Assembly: GCA_947455455.1 (NCBI GenBank)
Contig: CANGOE010000008.1
Span: forward strand, 1 to 56,164
Reading direction: 5' to 3'
From: Hyphomicrobiales bacterium
GTDB lineage: Bacteria; Pseudomonadota; Alphaproteobacteria; Rhizobiales; Beijerinckiaceae
Length of the DNA: 56,164 bases
Position 1 is the first letter of the stretch. The number at the start of each line of letters is the position of its first letter. Positions 38,608 through 46,373 of the stretch are shown here, one piece after another. Position numbers and translations under genes: made by a program. The notes beneath the pieces were generated by a model. It saw only the letters and a program-made list of their open reading frames with translations, made no database searches and was not told the origin of the DNA.

Positions 38608-39366
38608 ATGACTTCAACCACGCCCTCTGCCGTTGACGACAACAAGGGACAGCATTGGGGGGCCGCGCTTGAGGGAATCAAGGACGCTTTGCGGCTTCCG
38701 GCCTGGGTGGTTGCGGCGGCTCTGATCGGTGTCGGTCCCTTGGCCCAAGCCGTCGGCCATCCCATCGGGGCGGCAATGGCCTCCACCGTTTTTGTCTGGG
38801 CAGGTCCGGCGCAAGTGTTGTTCTATGGTGGCTTGGGTTCGGGCATGGCCTATCCGGCTTTGGCCTTTGTGATCGGCCTGTCATCCATGCGGTTTTTGCC
38901 GATGACGATGACCATCATGCAGATGTTGCGGCGGCCCAACCAGTCTATTTTGACCCAATTTGCCATTGCCCATTTTGTCACCGTGACGGTTTGGGCCGAA
39001 TGTTTGCGCCGTTTGCCCGATATGCGTGTGGATGACCGTATTCCCTATTTCTTCGGCTTCGGGGTGACCTGTCTTGTGCTCTCGACCTTCTCCACGGCTT
39101 TCGGCTTTGTGCTGGCGGGCGCTGTACCGATCCATTTTGCGGCCGGACTGTTGTTTCTGACACCGGTGTTTTTCACCTGTTCGATTTCGGCGGGTGCGCG
39201 TGATCTGCCCGATTGGCTGGCCATCGGGATGGGGGCGGTGCTGGAGCCTTTGGCCCTGCATTTTGCCGGACCGGAATTCGATTTGCTGGTGACGGGTCTG
39301 GTCGGTGGCACGGTCGCATTTATGATCAAAATGAACAGGCGCACCAGAGTGGGAACCGTCGGATGA
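38608..39366 (+). CDS. azlC: AzlC family transporter subunit
   Basis: A 252-residue multi-pass protein. AzlC with AzlD exports branched-chain amino acids in the characterised systems. Family blocks are STVFVWAGPAQVLFYGGL, LPMTMTIMQMLRR and FLTPVFFTCSISAGARDLPDW. Its stop codon overlaps the azlD start by four bases (ATGA). The true substrate here is unknown. Confidence 0.87.
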   Translation: MTSTTPSAVDDNKGQHWGAALEGIKDALRLPAWVVAAALIGVGPLAQAVGHPIGAAMASTVFVWAGPAQVLFYGGLGSGMAYPALAFVIGLSSMRFLPMTMTIMQMLRRPNQSILTQFAIAHFVTVTVWAECLRRLPDMRVDDRIPYFFGFGVTCLVLSTFSTAFGFVLAGAVPIHFAAGLLFLTPVFFTCSISAGARDLPDWLAIGMGAVLEPLALHFAGPEFDLLVTGLVGGTVAFMIKMNRRTRVGTVG

Positions 39367-39701
39367 TCGAGATGCTGGCCCCCTATGCGCTGATGCTGGT
39401 TGTTGCGGCCGTCCCGACCGGCATCTGGCGTGCCGGTGCGGTGGTGCTGTCGCGGTCCATTTCCAGCCAGTCGCTGGTGTTTGAATGGGTGCGCTTTGTG
39501 GCAACCGCCTTGCTGGCGGGTGTGGTGGCCAAATTACTGGCCAATCCTTCGGGCGCCTTGGCCCTTGCGCCCGATTGGGGACGGCTGGGCGCTGTGGTGG
39601 CCGCCTTTGCCGCCTTTTTGGCCTTTCGCCGATCGGTGTTTGCCGGTGTGTTGACCGGTGAAACCATCCTTATTCTGTCGGTCTATTTTACCCAGCCGTG
39701 A
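39363..39701 (+). CDS. azlD: AzlD family transporter subunit
   Basis: A 112-residue membrane protein with about four hydrophobic segments (PYALMLVVAAVPTGIW onward, and LAGVVAKLLANPSGALALAP). It partners AzlC and is translated from an overlapping ATGA. Its last 14 bases overlap the convergent HIT gene. Confidence 0.85.
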   Translation: MIEMLAPYALMLVVAAVPTGIWRAGAVVLSRSISSQSLVFEWVRFVATALLAGVVAKLLANPSGALALAPDWGRLGAVVAAFAAFLAFRRSVFAGVLTGETILILSVYFTQP

Positions 39702-40140
39702 CAGCCAGTGCGGCTTTGATGCGTCCGGCATAATCGGCCAGAATATCGCGGTTTTCCATCGCGCCGGTATGCGGACGCAAGGCTATGCCGTTCCAGCGCG
39801 GGATCACATGGAAATGCAGGTGGAACACCACCTGACCACCGGCCTGTTCGGAAAATTGCTGGATGGTCAGCCCTTCGGCCGCCATGCCGGCCTGCACGGC
39901 GCGGGCAACCTTTTGCAAGCCCGCCATCATGGCCGCAAGCGCGTGCGAATCAATATCGACAATATTGCGGGCAGGGGCTTTGGGGATCACCAGCACATGG
40001 CCATCGGCCCGTGGCATAATGTCCATGAAAGCCAGACAGGTGTCGTCCTCGTAGACTTTTTCGCAAGGCAGTTCACCGCGCAGGATTTTTGCAAAGATAT
40101 TGTCGGGATCATAGACGGCGGTTTGGGCATGCAAGGACAT
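39688..40140 (-). CDS. HIT family hydrolase (Hint-like)
   Basis: A 150-residue purine-nucleotide-binding hydrolase. The histidine triad is H107-L-H109-F-H111 in VVFHLHFHVIPRW, with IFAKILRGELPCEKVYEDD at the N-terminus typical of HinT-like proteins. Likely substrates are nucleoside phosphoramidates or dinucleotides. The ATG at 40140 has a GAAAGAG upstream. It lies one base after the FemAB-like gene, so they are probably co-transcribed; it overlaps azlD tail to tail by 14 bases. Confidence 0.92.
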   Translation of the reverse strand: MSLHAQTAVYDPDNIFAKILRGELPCEKVYEDDTCLAFMDIMPRADGHVLVIPKAPARNIVDIDSHALAAMMAGLQKVARAVQAGMAAEGLTIQQFSEQAGGQVVFHLHFHVIPRWNGIALRPHTGAMENRDILADYAGRIKAALAVTAG

Positions 40141-40141
40141 A

Positions 40142-41332
40142 TCAATCTCTTTCCTGGGTATCATGTGTCGGGTCGATTTTACGGAATGGCGTGTGGGCGG
40201 CAAGTTCCTGATGCACCCTTTGCATATGGGCGCGTTCATGGTCGAGATAGTCCGACACGCCGCGCCGCAACGCCGGATCGGCTATCCAATGGGCGGAATA
40301 GGTCGTGGCAGGCGCATAGCCTCGCGCCAGCTTATGCTCGCCTTGCGCACCCGCTTCAACCCGTTTCAACCCGCGCGCAATCGCAAAATCGATCGCCTGA
40401 TGGTAGCAAACCTCGAAATGCAGGAAGGGATGGTCCTCGATCGCCCCCCAATTGCGGCCATACAGGGCATCGGTTCCGATGAAGTTGATGGCTCCGGCAA
40501 TCGGGCGGCCCGCCCGGTCAGCCATGACCAGCAGGATTTGATCGGCCATCCGCTCGCCGATCAGCGAGAAAAAACGCCGGTTGAGATAAGGCCGCCCCCA
40601 TTTGCGCGCGCCGGTATCCATGTAGAATTCAAAAAAGGCATCCCAATCGGCCTCCTGAATATCATTGCCGGTGACGTGCCGGATGGTAATGCCGTTGGCC
40701 AGTGCGGCCGCACGCTCCTTGCGCAGGGCCTTGCGCTTGCGCGATTGCAGGGAGGCCAGAAAATCCTCGTAATTCCCGTAACCGTTGTTGATCCAGTGGA
40801 ATTGTTCGTCCTGCCGTTGCAAAAATCCTTGTGCGCCCAGAGCTTTCCAATCCACTTCGGGCAGAAATGTCAGATGGATGGAAGAGGCTTCGACCTCCTC
40901 GCACAGGGCTTGCAAGCCGCCGATCAGCGCCTGTTTGATGGCGGGATCATTGTCTTTTGCCAATAAACGCGGTCCCGTGGCAGGGGTGAACGGCACCGAC
41001 ACCTGCAATTTGGGATAATAGGAGCCGCCCGCATTCTCATAGGCCTGTGCCCAACCATGATCGAACACATATTCGCCTTGCGAATGGCTTTTGATATAGC
41101 ACGGCGCAACACCGACCAAAGCGCCGGCCGCATTGCGCACAATGACATGCAACGGAACCCAGCCGGCGCGTTCGCCGACACAGCCTGATTCTTCGAGCGA
41201 CGATAAAAACGCATAGGACACGAACGGATTATCCGTGCCTGCGCAGGCATCCCATTCACGGGCTGTCAGGGCTGACAGCAGAGGCACAACCCCGATCTGG
41301 AGGGAAGCCTGATTTTGACCCGTCACGCTCAT
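40142..41332 (-). CDS. FemAB/GNAT-like protein (DUF482, peptidogalycan biosynthesis family)
   Basis: A 396-residue protein with two GNAT-like halves. Family blocks: NPFVSYAFLSSLEESGCVG, SHSQGEYVFDHGWAQAYENAG, LQSRKRKALRKERAAA, GRNWGAIEDHPFLHFEVCYHQAIDFAI and RVEAGAQGEHKLARGYAP. The family is named for peptidogalycan biosynthesis, but no enzyme activity is firmly shown. It is upstream of the HIT gene on the same strand. Confidence 0.88.
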   Translation of the reverse strand: MSVTGQNQASLQIGVVPLLSALTAREWDACAGTDNPFVSYAFLSSLEESGCVGERAGWVPLHVIVRNAAGALVGVAPCYIKSHSQGEYVFDHGWAQAYENAGGSYYPKLQVSVPFTPATGPRLLAKDNDPAIKQALIGGLQALCEEVEASSIHLTFLPEVDWKALGAQGFLQRQDEQFHWINNGYGNYEDFLASLQSRKRKALRKERAAALANGITIRHVTGNDIQEADWDAFFEFYMDTGARKWGRPYLNRRFFSLIGERMADQILLVMADRAGRPIAGAINFIGTDALYGRNWGAIEDHPFLHFEVCYHQAIDFAIARGLKRVEAGAQGEHKLARGYAPATTYSAHWIADPALRRGVSDYLDHERAHMQRVHQELAAHTPFRKIDPTHDTQERD

Positions 41333-41377
41333 GGCTTGTCCCGATCAGGTTTCAATGCAAGGGGCAGAGTGATCCGT

Positions 41378-41863
41378 TTAGCGGATTTCAAACAGGCCTT
41401 CGACCTCGACCAATGCGTTCAGCGGCAGTTGCGCAACCCCGATGGTGGAGCGGGCATGGCGGCCTGCATCGCCATAAATTTGCACGATCAGATCGGAGGC
41501 GCCGTTCATGACCTGTGGCAAAGCGGCAAAATCGGGTTGGCAATTGATAAAGCCGCCAAGCCTGACACAGCGCACGACCCGATCAAGCGAGCCGACAACG
41601 GCTTTGACCTGGGCCAGCACATTGATCACGCACAAGCGTGCCGCGGCCTGTCCGTCCTCCAATGTTGCGCTGTCGCCCATCTTGCCGATATGGGCAGGGG
41701 CGAGCTTGCCAGCGGCATCGAAGCACAATTGGCCCGATACAACCAGTGTCGAACCGGTCAACACCGCGCCGACATAATTGGCAACAGGAGCGGCGGGAGT
41801 GGGCAGGACAATGCCCAATTCGCTCAGGCGCTGTTCGATGGTGCTGGTGTGATTCTGGCTCAT
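41378..41863 (-). CDS. RidA family protein (YjgF/L-PSP endoribonuclease-like)
   Basis: A 161-residue RidA-superfamily protein with a longer N-terminal part than E. coli RidA. Conserved segments include LVVSGQLCFDAAGKL and RSTIGVAQLPLNALVEVEGLFEI. RidA proper hydrolyses reactive enamines from amino-acid enzymes; whether this branch does so cannot be told from sequence alone. AGGAATATCACC precedes the ATG at 41863. It is divergent from eipB. Confidence 0.88.
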   Translation of the reverse strand: MSQNHTSTIEQRLSELGIVLPTPAAPVANYVGAVLTGSTLVVSGQLCFDAAGKLAPAHIGKMGDSATLEDGQAAARLCVINVLAQVKAVVGSLDRVVRCVRLGGFINCQPDFAALPQVMNGASDLIVQIYGDAGRHARSTIGVAQLPLNALVEVEGLFEIR

Positions 41864-41927
41864 GGTGATATTCCTGTCAGGACGTTGTATAGTGCGGGTC
41901 AAAGGGCAACCGGATAAGGAATTTCTG

Positions 41928-42773
41928 ATGTCAGACTGTTTTATGCAAGCTGTTTATCGTCGCCCTGTTTTAGCAGTCTTTTGCGCAAGCCTGTTAGGTT
42001 TAGTTTGCACTGGTTCCGCCTTTGCCGCCCCTGAAAAAATCGTGATGGCCGCGCATCGCGCCGTCTATGACATGAAGCTGATCCGCTCGCAGAATGGCGG
42101 ACCCGATGCCGCCAAGGGCCGCATTGTGATCGAATTTGCCGGCTCGGCCTGCGAGGGCTACACCCAGACCATCCGGCAGGTGTTCGAGATCAGTTCCGCC
42201 GAGGGTGAATCCGAGCGGATCGATTTCCGCTCCACCACGTTCGAGGCGGGTGATTCCAACCGGTTCAATTTCATGCGCGACAACCGCAAAGCCTCGGAAA
42301 AGCCAGAAAAGACCGAAGGTTTTGTCGAAAAGCGCAATAAGAATACCGTTTTGACGGTGACCAAGCCCAAGCGCAAGCCGAGCGATTTGCCGGAGGCCAC
42401 CCTGTTTCCGACCGAACATATGGTCGCGCTGATCAAGGCGGCCCAAACTGGCCAGAACCGTTTCGCGGCTCCGCTGTTTGACGGCACCGATGATGACAAT
42501 CGGGTTTTCGATACGGTCGCCGTGATCGGGAGTGCCAAAACCGAGGCGGAAGCCAATCCTGCAACCTCCGTTTTGACGGGGATGACCCGTTGGCCGATGA
42601 GCCTGAGCTTTTTCGAGCGTGAAAAGGCCGATGGTCTCCCCGCCCAGACCATGCGCTTTCAGGTCTATGCCAATGGTGTGATCAGCACCATGGTGATCGA
42701 TTTCGGTGATTTTGCTCTGGGCGGCGAGCTGACCTCGCTGACCATGCTCAAACCCTCCAAATGCGATAAATAG
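41928..42773 (+). CDS. eipB: Cell envelope integrity protein EipB (DUF1849)
   Basis: A 281-residue periplasmic beta-barrel-like protein. A signal peptide (hydrophobic LAVFCASLLGLVC, cut near AFAA) is followed by DUF1849. The cysteine pair of the family is present as C75 (GSACEGY) and C279 (KPSKCDK at the end); EipB proteins form a disulfide between such ends. In Brucella it supports envelope integrity together with TPR proteins. AAGGA is seven bases before the ATG. Confidence 0.9.
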   Translation: MSDCFMQAVYRRPVLAVFCASLLGLVCTGSAFAAPEKIVMAAHRAVYDMKLIRSQNGGPDAAKGRIVIEFAGSACEGYTQTIRQVFEISSAEGESERIDFRSTTFEAGDSNRFNFMRDNRKASEKPEKTEGFVEKRNKNTVLTVTKPKRKPSDLPEATLFPTEHMVALIKAAQTGQNRFAAPLFDGTDDDNRVFDTVAVIGSAKTEAEANPATSVLTGMTRWPMSLSFFEREKADGLPAQTMRFQVYANGVISTMVIDFGDFALGGELTSLTMLKPSKCDK

Positions 42774-42782
42774 GCGCGGGCT

Positions 42783-43100
42783 TCAGCCGTCACGCAAGCC
42801 GTGATGGTTGTGCGGGATCATCTGTTGATGGATTTGCACCAGTCGGGCGGGATCCATCGGAAGATGGGCGCAAAAGGCCAGAAGCAGGCTCTCGTCCTCG
42901 AACAGATGGTCCATGATGGCCAATTGGAACAGCGGGTCGCCGATCTGCTGGCGGATGCTGGCGGGATCAATGCCGGTCAAAGCCAGAAAGCGGCTCAACC
43001 GCTCGTCGTCGCTGGCGATAAAGCCGAGAGCCGCAATCGCGATCTCCTCGGCCTCGGGGTTGGGTTGGGCCACTGGTGAGGCTTTGGGATGGGGTGGCAT
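42783..43100 (-). CDS. DUF3572 family protein
   Basis: A 105-residue helical protein with the family blocks AEEIAIAALGFIASDDERLSRF and LTGIDPASIRQQI. The function is unknown. It is divergent from divK, as in Hyphomicrobiales. In many of these genomes the dinB DNA polymerase gene is next to this pair; it is not seen here. Confidence 0.85.
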   Translation of the reverse strand: MPPHPKASPVAQPNPEAEEIAIAALGFIASDDERLSRFLALTGIDPASIRQQIGDPLFQLAIMDHLFEDESLLLAFCAHLPMDPARLVQIHQQMIPHNHHGLRDG

Positions 43101-43197
43101 GGTGCTGACCTCTTGAGCTTGATCGACAGATCGACTTTATACGATTATGGATAGAGCAGAAGAGGGCTCCTGCGCGAGCCATGCTTATGGAATGACC

Positions 43198-43563
43198 ATG
43201 ACCAAAACAGTGCTGATTGTCGAAGACAATGAATTGAACATGAAGTTGTTTAACGATTTGCTGGAGGCCTATGGCTATCTGACAATCAAGACCATGAGCG
43301 GGCAGGATGCCATGTCGCTGGCGCGCGCCCACCGGCCCGATGTGATTTTGATGGATATCCAGCTTCCCGAGATTTCCGGCGAAGATATTATCGAATGGAT
43401 GAAAAGCGATCCCGAATTGCGCTCGATTCCGATCATTGCCGTCACCGCCTTCGCCATGAAGGGGGACGAGGAGCGCATCCGCGCCAAAGGCTGTGAAGCC
43501 TATCTGTCCAAGCCCATCTCGGTTGCCAAATTTTTGGAAGTCGTCCAGTCCTTCGCCAATTGA
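43198..43563 (+). CDS. divK: Cell-cycle response regulator DivK
   Basis: A 121-residue single-domain receiver. It has the phosphoacceptor D53 ([11 protein letters not shown]), the acidic pocket ([11 protein letters not shown]), T83 and K105 (LSKPIS). DivK links the DivJ/PleC kinases to CtrA control in Caulobacter and relatives. The start is ATG 43198 ([10 protein letters not shown]) or 43192, two codons earlier. The usual downstream partner pleD is missing: the next gene is rpmG. Confidence 0.93.
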   Translation: MTKTVLIVEDNELNMKLFNDLLEAYGYLTIKTMSGQDAMSLARAHRPDVILMDIQLPEISGEDIIEWMKSDPELRSIPIIAVTAFAMKGDEERIRAKGCEAYLSKPISVAKFLEVVQSFAN

Positions 43564-43586
43564 CCGGTCAACGTTGAACAGACAAC

Positions 43587-43615
43587 AAAAAAGCCGCCCG
43601 AAGGCGGCTTTTGTT
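43587..43615. terminator. Bidirectional terminator between divK and rpmG
   Basis: AAGCCGCC and GGCGGCTT (43591-43610) form an 8-bp stem with a CGAA loop, extendable by A-T pairs. It is followed by TTTTGTT on the plus strand and TTTTTTGTT on the minus strand. It separates two convergent genes. Confidence 0.88.
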
Positions 43616-43638
43616 CAAATCGTTGATGCAACACCAAC

Positions 43639-43806
43639 TTATTTGATTTTGGCTTCCTTGAACTCGACATGCTTGCGTGCGACGGGATCATATTTCCGCA
43701 TCGACAGCTTGTCGGTCATGGTGCGCGAATTCTTTTTGGCAACGTAGAAGAAGCCTGTGTCAGCAGTCGACAACAGCTTCACTTTGATTGTGGTCGCCTT
43801 GGCCAT
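43639..43806 (-). CDS. rpmG: Large ribosomal subunit protein bL33
   Basis: A 55-residue ribosomal protein, [20 protein letters not shown] onward, with the conserved [10 protein letters not shown] and [18 protein letters not shown]. It has no cysteines, so it is the zinc-free form. AAGGATAGCCGCC precedes the ATG at 43806. Confidence 0.95.
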   Translation of the reverse strand: MAKATTIKVKLLSTADTGFFYVAKKNSRTMTDKLSMRKYDPVARKHVEFKEAKIK

Positions 43807-43960
43807 GGCGGCTATCCTTATAAGTTCAGGGGTTTAACCCTATCGACAGACAAAAAAATCATTGGGGCCGATTACGAGAACCGTCCACGTTGGCGTTACT
43901 TCTAGCGATGATGCGGCAAATGTCAACAAGGGCATGGAGCGAAAATGACAGGCAAGGCCT

Positions 43961-45127
43961 TCAAACCTGTCTGTTGCGCCCGAAGATCAGCGTCACGCCG
44001 ACATAAAGCCCGAACAGGCTGGCCGAGGCCCAGATATAGCCGTGCGGATTGACCATATCCATGGCCAAACCCAGCAGAGGCGGCCCGAACATCTGGCCCG
44101 TGGCATAAAGCATCACGAACAGGGCATTTGCGGCCACCAGCGCCGCCCCGTGAAACTGCGCCCCCAACAGGGCCAGTCCCACACTGTAGAGGCTCGCCGC
44201 CACCCCGCCCCACAGGCACAAACTGGCCAGATAAAGCCATGAGTGGGGAGGCAGAAACGGGATCACAAGCATGATCAGGCCCGCCAGACTGGCGATCAGC
44301 AGTAAAAGCCGTCTTTTATCGACCCGATCGGCCAGAAGCCCGAAGGGGATCTGGAAAAACAGGTTACCCAGAGCCACAGCCGTGATCTGCATGGCGCTCG
44401 CCTGGTCATCGAGACCGATTCGCAGGCCATAGACCGGCAAGACACTGAAGGCGCCGGTTTCAACGGCGCCGAACAGCAACGCCGCCAATGCGGCCACGGG
44501 CGCGGAACGCAACAAGGATACAAAGCCCAGTCCGGCATGCCCATCCATTTGCGGGCTCTGTTGTCCGGCCAGCCAGACCGGCAACAGCGCCAGCGCGAAA
44601 ATGCCTGCCGCCAACACCAAAGGCGCTTCGCCAACCGTGCCGGTGTGCTGGAGAACCAAAGGGCCACTGGCAAACCCGACCGACAGGACCGTGCCATAAA
44701 TGCCCATGATCAAGCCGCGCCGGTCATCGGGTGCGGCGGCATTGATCCAGAATTCGCTGAGAATGAACAGGATGGTCAAAGAACAGCCCAGCATGAACCG
44801 CAAGCCGAACCAGACCCAGATGCTTTGCGCCCAGCCAAAGCCGAGTGTCGCCGTGGCACCCGTCAGCAAGGCCGTGACCAGCAAAGCCCTGATCCCGAAT
44901 TGTTTGGCCAAAGCCGGAATGAAAGGAGCCAGACTGAGTGTCGCCAGTGCCATAAAACTGGTATTGAACCCGATCATCGCGCCCGACCAGCCCGCCTGAT
45001 CCATCCGCAAGGACAGCAAAGGCAGGGTCATCGACATGGCCACGCCGATGATGGCCACCAGCATGATCGCCAGCGCAATGTTCAATTTTGCGCGTGTCAG
45101 CTTTTGTTCTGGAGCGATGTCGGGCAT
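43961..45127 (-). CDS. Major facilitator superfamily transporter (YcaD-like)
   Basis: About 388 residues, twelve hydrophobic segments, no clear drug-specific motif. The loop between helices 2 and 3 is PALAKQFGIRALL, and GLLADRVDKRRLLLL resembles the second-half motif A. The substrate is unknown. It lies a few bases after the NUDIX gene and is probably in the rnr-DUF983-NUDIX-MFS transcript. The start at 45127 is chosen over an upstream TTG that overlaps the NUDIX gene. Confidence 0.85.
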   Translation of the reverse strand: MPDIAPEQKLTRAKLNIALAIMLVAIIGVAMSMTLPLLSLRMDQAGWSGAMIGFNTSFMALATLSLAPFIPALAKQFGIRALLVTALLTGATATLGFGWAQSIWVWFGLRFMLGCSLTILFILSEFWINAAAPDDRRGLIMGIYGTVLSVGFASGPLVLQHTGTVGEAPLVLAAGIFALALLPVWLAGQQSPQMDGHAGLGFVSLLRSAPVAALAALLFGAVETGAFSVLPVYGLRIGLDDQASAMQITAVALGNLFFQIPFGLLADRVDKRRLLLLIASLAGLIMLVIPFLPPHSWLYLASLCLWGGVAASLYSVGLALLGAQFHGAALVAANALFVMLYATGQMFGPPLLGLAMDMVNPHGYIWASASLFGLYVGVTLIFGRNRQV

Positions 45128-45132
45128 CGGCC

Positions 45133-45885
45133 TCAAAGAAGCTCGCGCACAAAGGCGCGGTTGACCTCGTGATAGAACGGCACAGGCAGATGATGGCCGA
45201 AACCGGCTTCGATCCGGTCCGCCAGCTCCAGCAAAATCACGGCCGTCACCGGTGGCAGGTCAAGATGTTTGGCTTCGTCCATCGGCACCCAGACCAGTTC
45301 GACCAGTTCCGAATCCGGTCCGATCACGCCCGGCACCTCGTCGACAATCGCGGTCCTGTCAACGGCAAAAAAGCGGGCATCAAAGCGTTTGGGACGGCGC
45401 GGCGGGGTAATCGCCCGCGCCACCATGTGCAAATCTTCCAGATGGGGAAACACGCCGAGCTTGGCAAAATCGGCCCATGGCCCTTCGGGAGCGCGGTCGG
45501 GCATGCCGTAATCCTTGGATCCGATCAGCAGGCCGGTTTCCTCGAATGTTTCGCGGATGGCGGCCAGCGCCAGCGCACGGGCGCGCGACATGGTCGGGCG
45601 TTGCACCCGTTGCATCAGACGCTGTTCGACAATCGGTTCCAGCGCACCGGCGACCACCATCTGGCGGTCGTGCTTTTCAATACCGCCACCGGGAAACACG
45701 AATTTTCCCGGCATGAATTTGTGGCCATGATGGCGCTTGCCCATCAGCAGTTTCGGCATCGAGGTCGAGCGATCGATCACAATCAGCGTGGCGGCATCGC
45801 GCGGGCGCACATTGGTCCAGCGTCTTTCGCGGGCCGCACCGTCGAGTTGCAGAAGATAGGGATGGCTTTGCGACGTCTCGCTCAT
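45133..45885 (-). CDS. NUDIX hydrolase
   Basis: A 250-residue protein with the Nudix box as AAIRETFEETGLLIG (Rxx-EExG core). FVFPGGGIEKHD precedes it. The enzyme cleaves a nucleoside diphosphate linked to another moiety; the substrate is not evident, though the layout is like the Rhizobiales genes next to rnr. The start is ATG 45885 (MSETSQSHPYLLQ); 62 further upstream codons are open but overlap DUF983. Confidence 0.88.
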   Translation of the reverse strand: MSETSQSHPYLLQLDGAARERRWTNVRPRDAATLIVIDRSTSMPKLLMGKRHHGHKFMPGKFVFPGGGIEKHDRQMVVAGALEPIVEQRLMQRVQRPTMSRARALALAAIRETFEETGLLIGSKDYGMPDRAPEGPWADFAKLGVFPHLEDLHMVARAITPPRRPKRFDARFFAVDRTAIVDEVPGVIGPDSELVELVWVPMDEAKHLDLPPVTAVILLELADRIEAGFGHHLPVPFYHEVNRAFVRELL

Positions 45886-45896
45886 ATCGGATCCCG

Positions 45897-46373
45897 TTAT
45901 GCGTCGTGATGGGGGGCGGGGCGCAAGGCGGGCAGTTCGTCGCCATCGGGCTGTTTCGAGAATCCATGCATCCGCAACGCCCATTGCAGGGCCACCACAG
46001 CCCCTTTGACCGGCGGCAACAGCACCAGGGTCAGCACCGTGCACAGGGTCGGCCAGACAATCGAATGCCACAAGGTCGGCCAGTCATAATGGGCTTCAAC
46101 CGACATCATGCCGCCCACAACAATATGCCCGACAATCAGCAGGACCAGATAGGCCGGCAGGTCATCCGAGCGGTTCGGCGTATAATCTTCATGACATTCA
46201 GTGCATTGCGGCGTGACTTTAAGGTATTTTGTAAAGAGCTTGCCAGAGTTGCAATGCGGGCAATGGCCGATCGCCCCGCGCCACATCGCCTGCATGACAT
46301 CGCGCTTGGCAAGTTCGGGCTTGGTCTGGGTCCAGACAATTGCTTCCGGGGCAGTCGTGCTTTTGCTCGTCAT
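45897..46373 (-). CDS. DUF983 membrane protein
   Basis: A 158-residue protein. Two CxxC pairs (HCPHCNSG and QCTECHEDY) form a zinc-ribbon-like head, followed by two membrane helices (LPAYLVLLIVGHIVVGG and WPTLCTVLTLVLLPPV). The function is unknown. Its ATG overlaps the rnr stop by four bases, so its translation is coupled to RNase R. Confidence 0.88.
   Translation of the reverse strand: MTSKSTTAPEAIVWTQTKPELAKRDVMQAMWRGAIGHCPHCNSGKLFTKYLKVTPQCTECHEDYTPNRSDDLPAYLVLLIVGHIVVGGMMSVEAHYDWPTLWHSIVWPTLCTVLTLVLLPPVKGAVVALQWALRMHGFSKQPDGDELPALRPAPHHDA

Noticed and set aside
38608-39701. Transferred island with the azlCD genes
   Set aside because: No base-composition shift, tRNA, or recombinase at its edges; overlaps with neighbours are tight.
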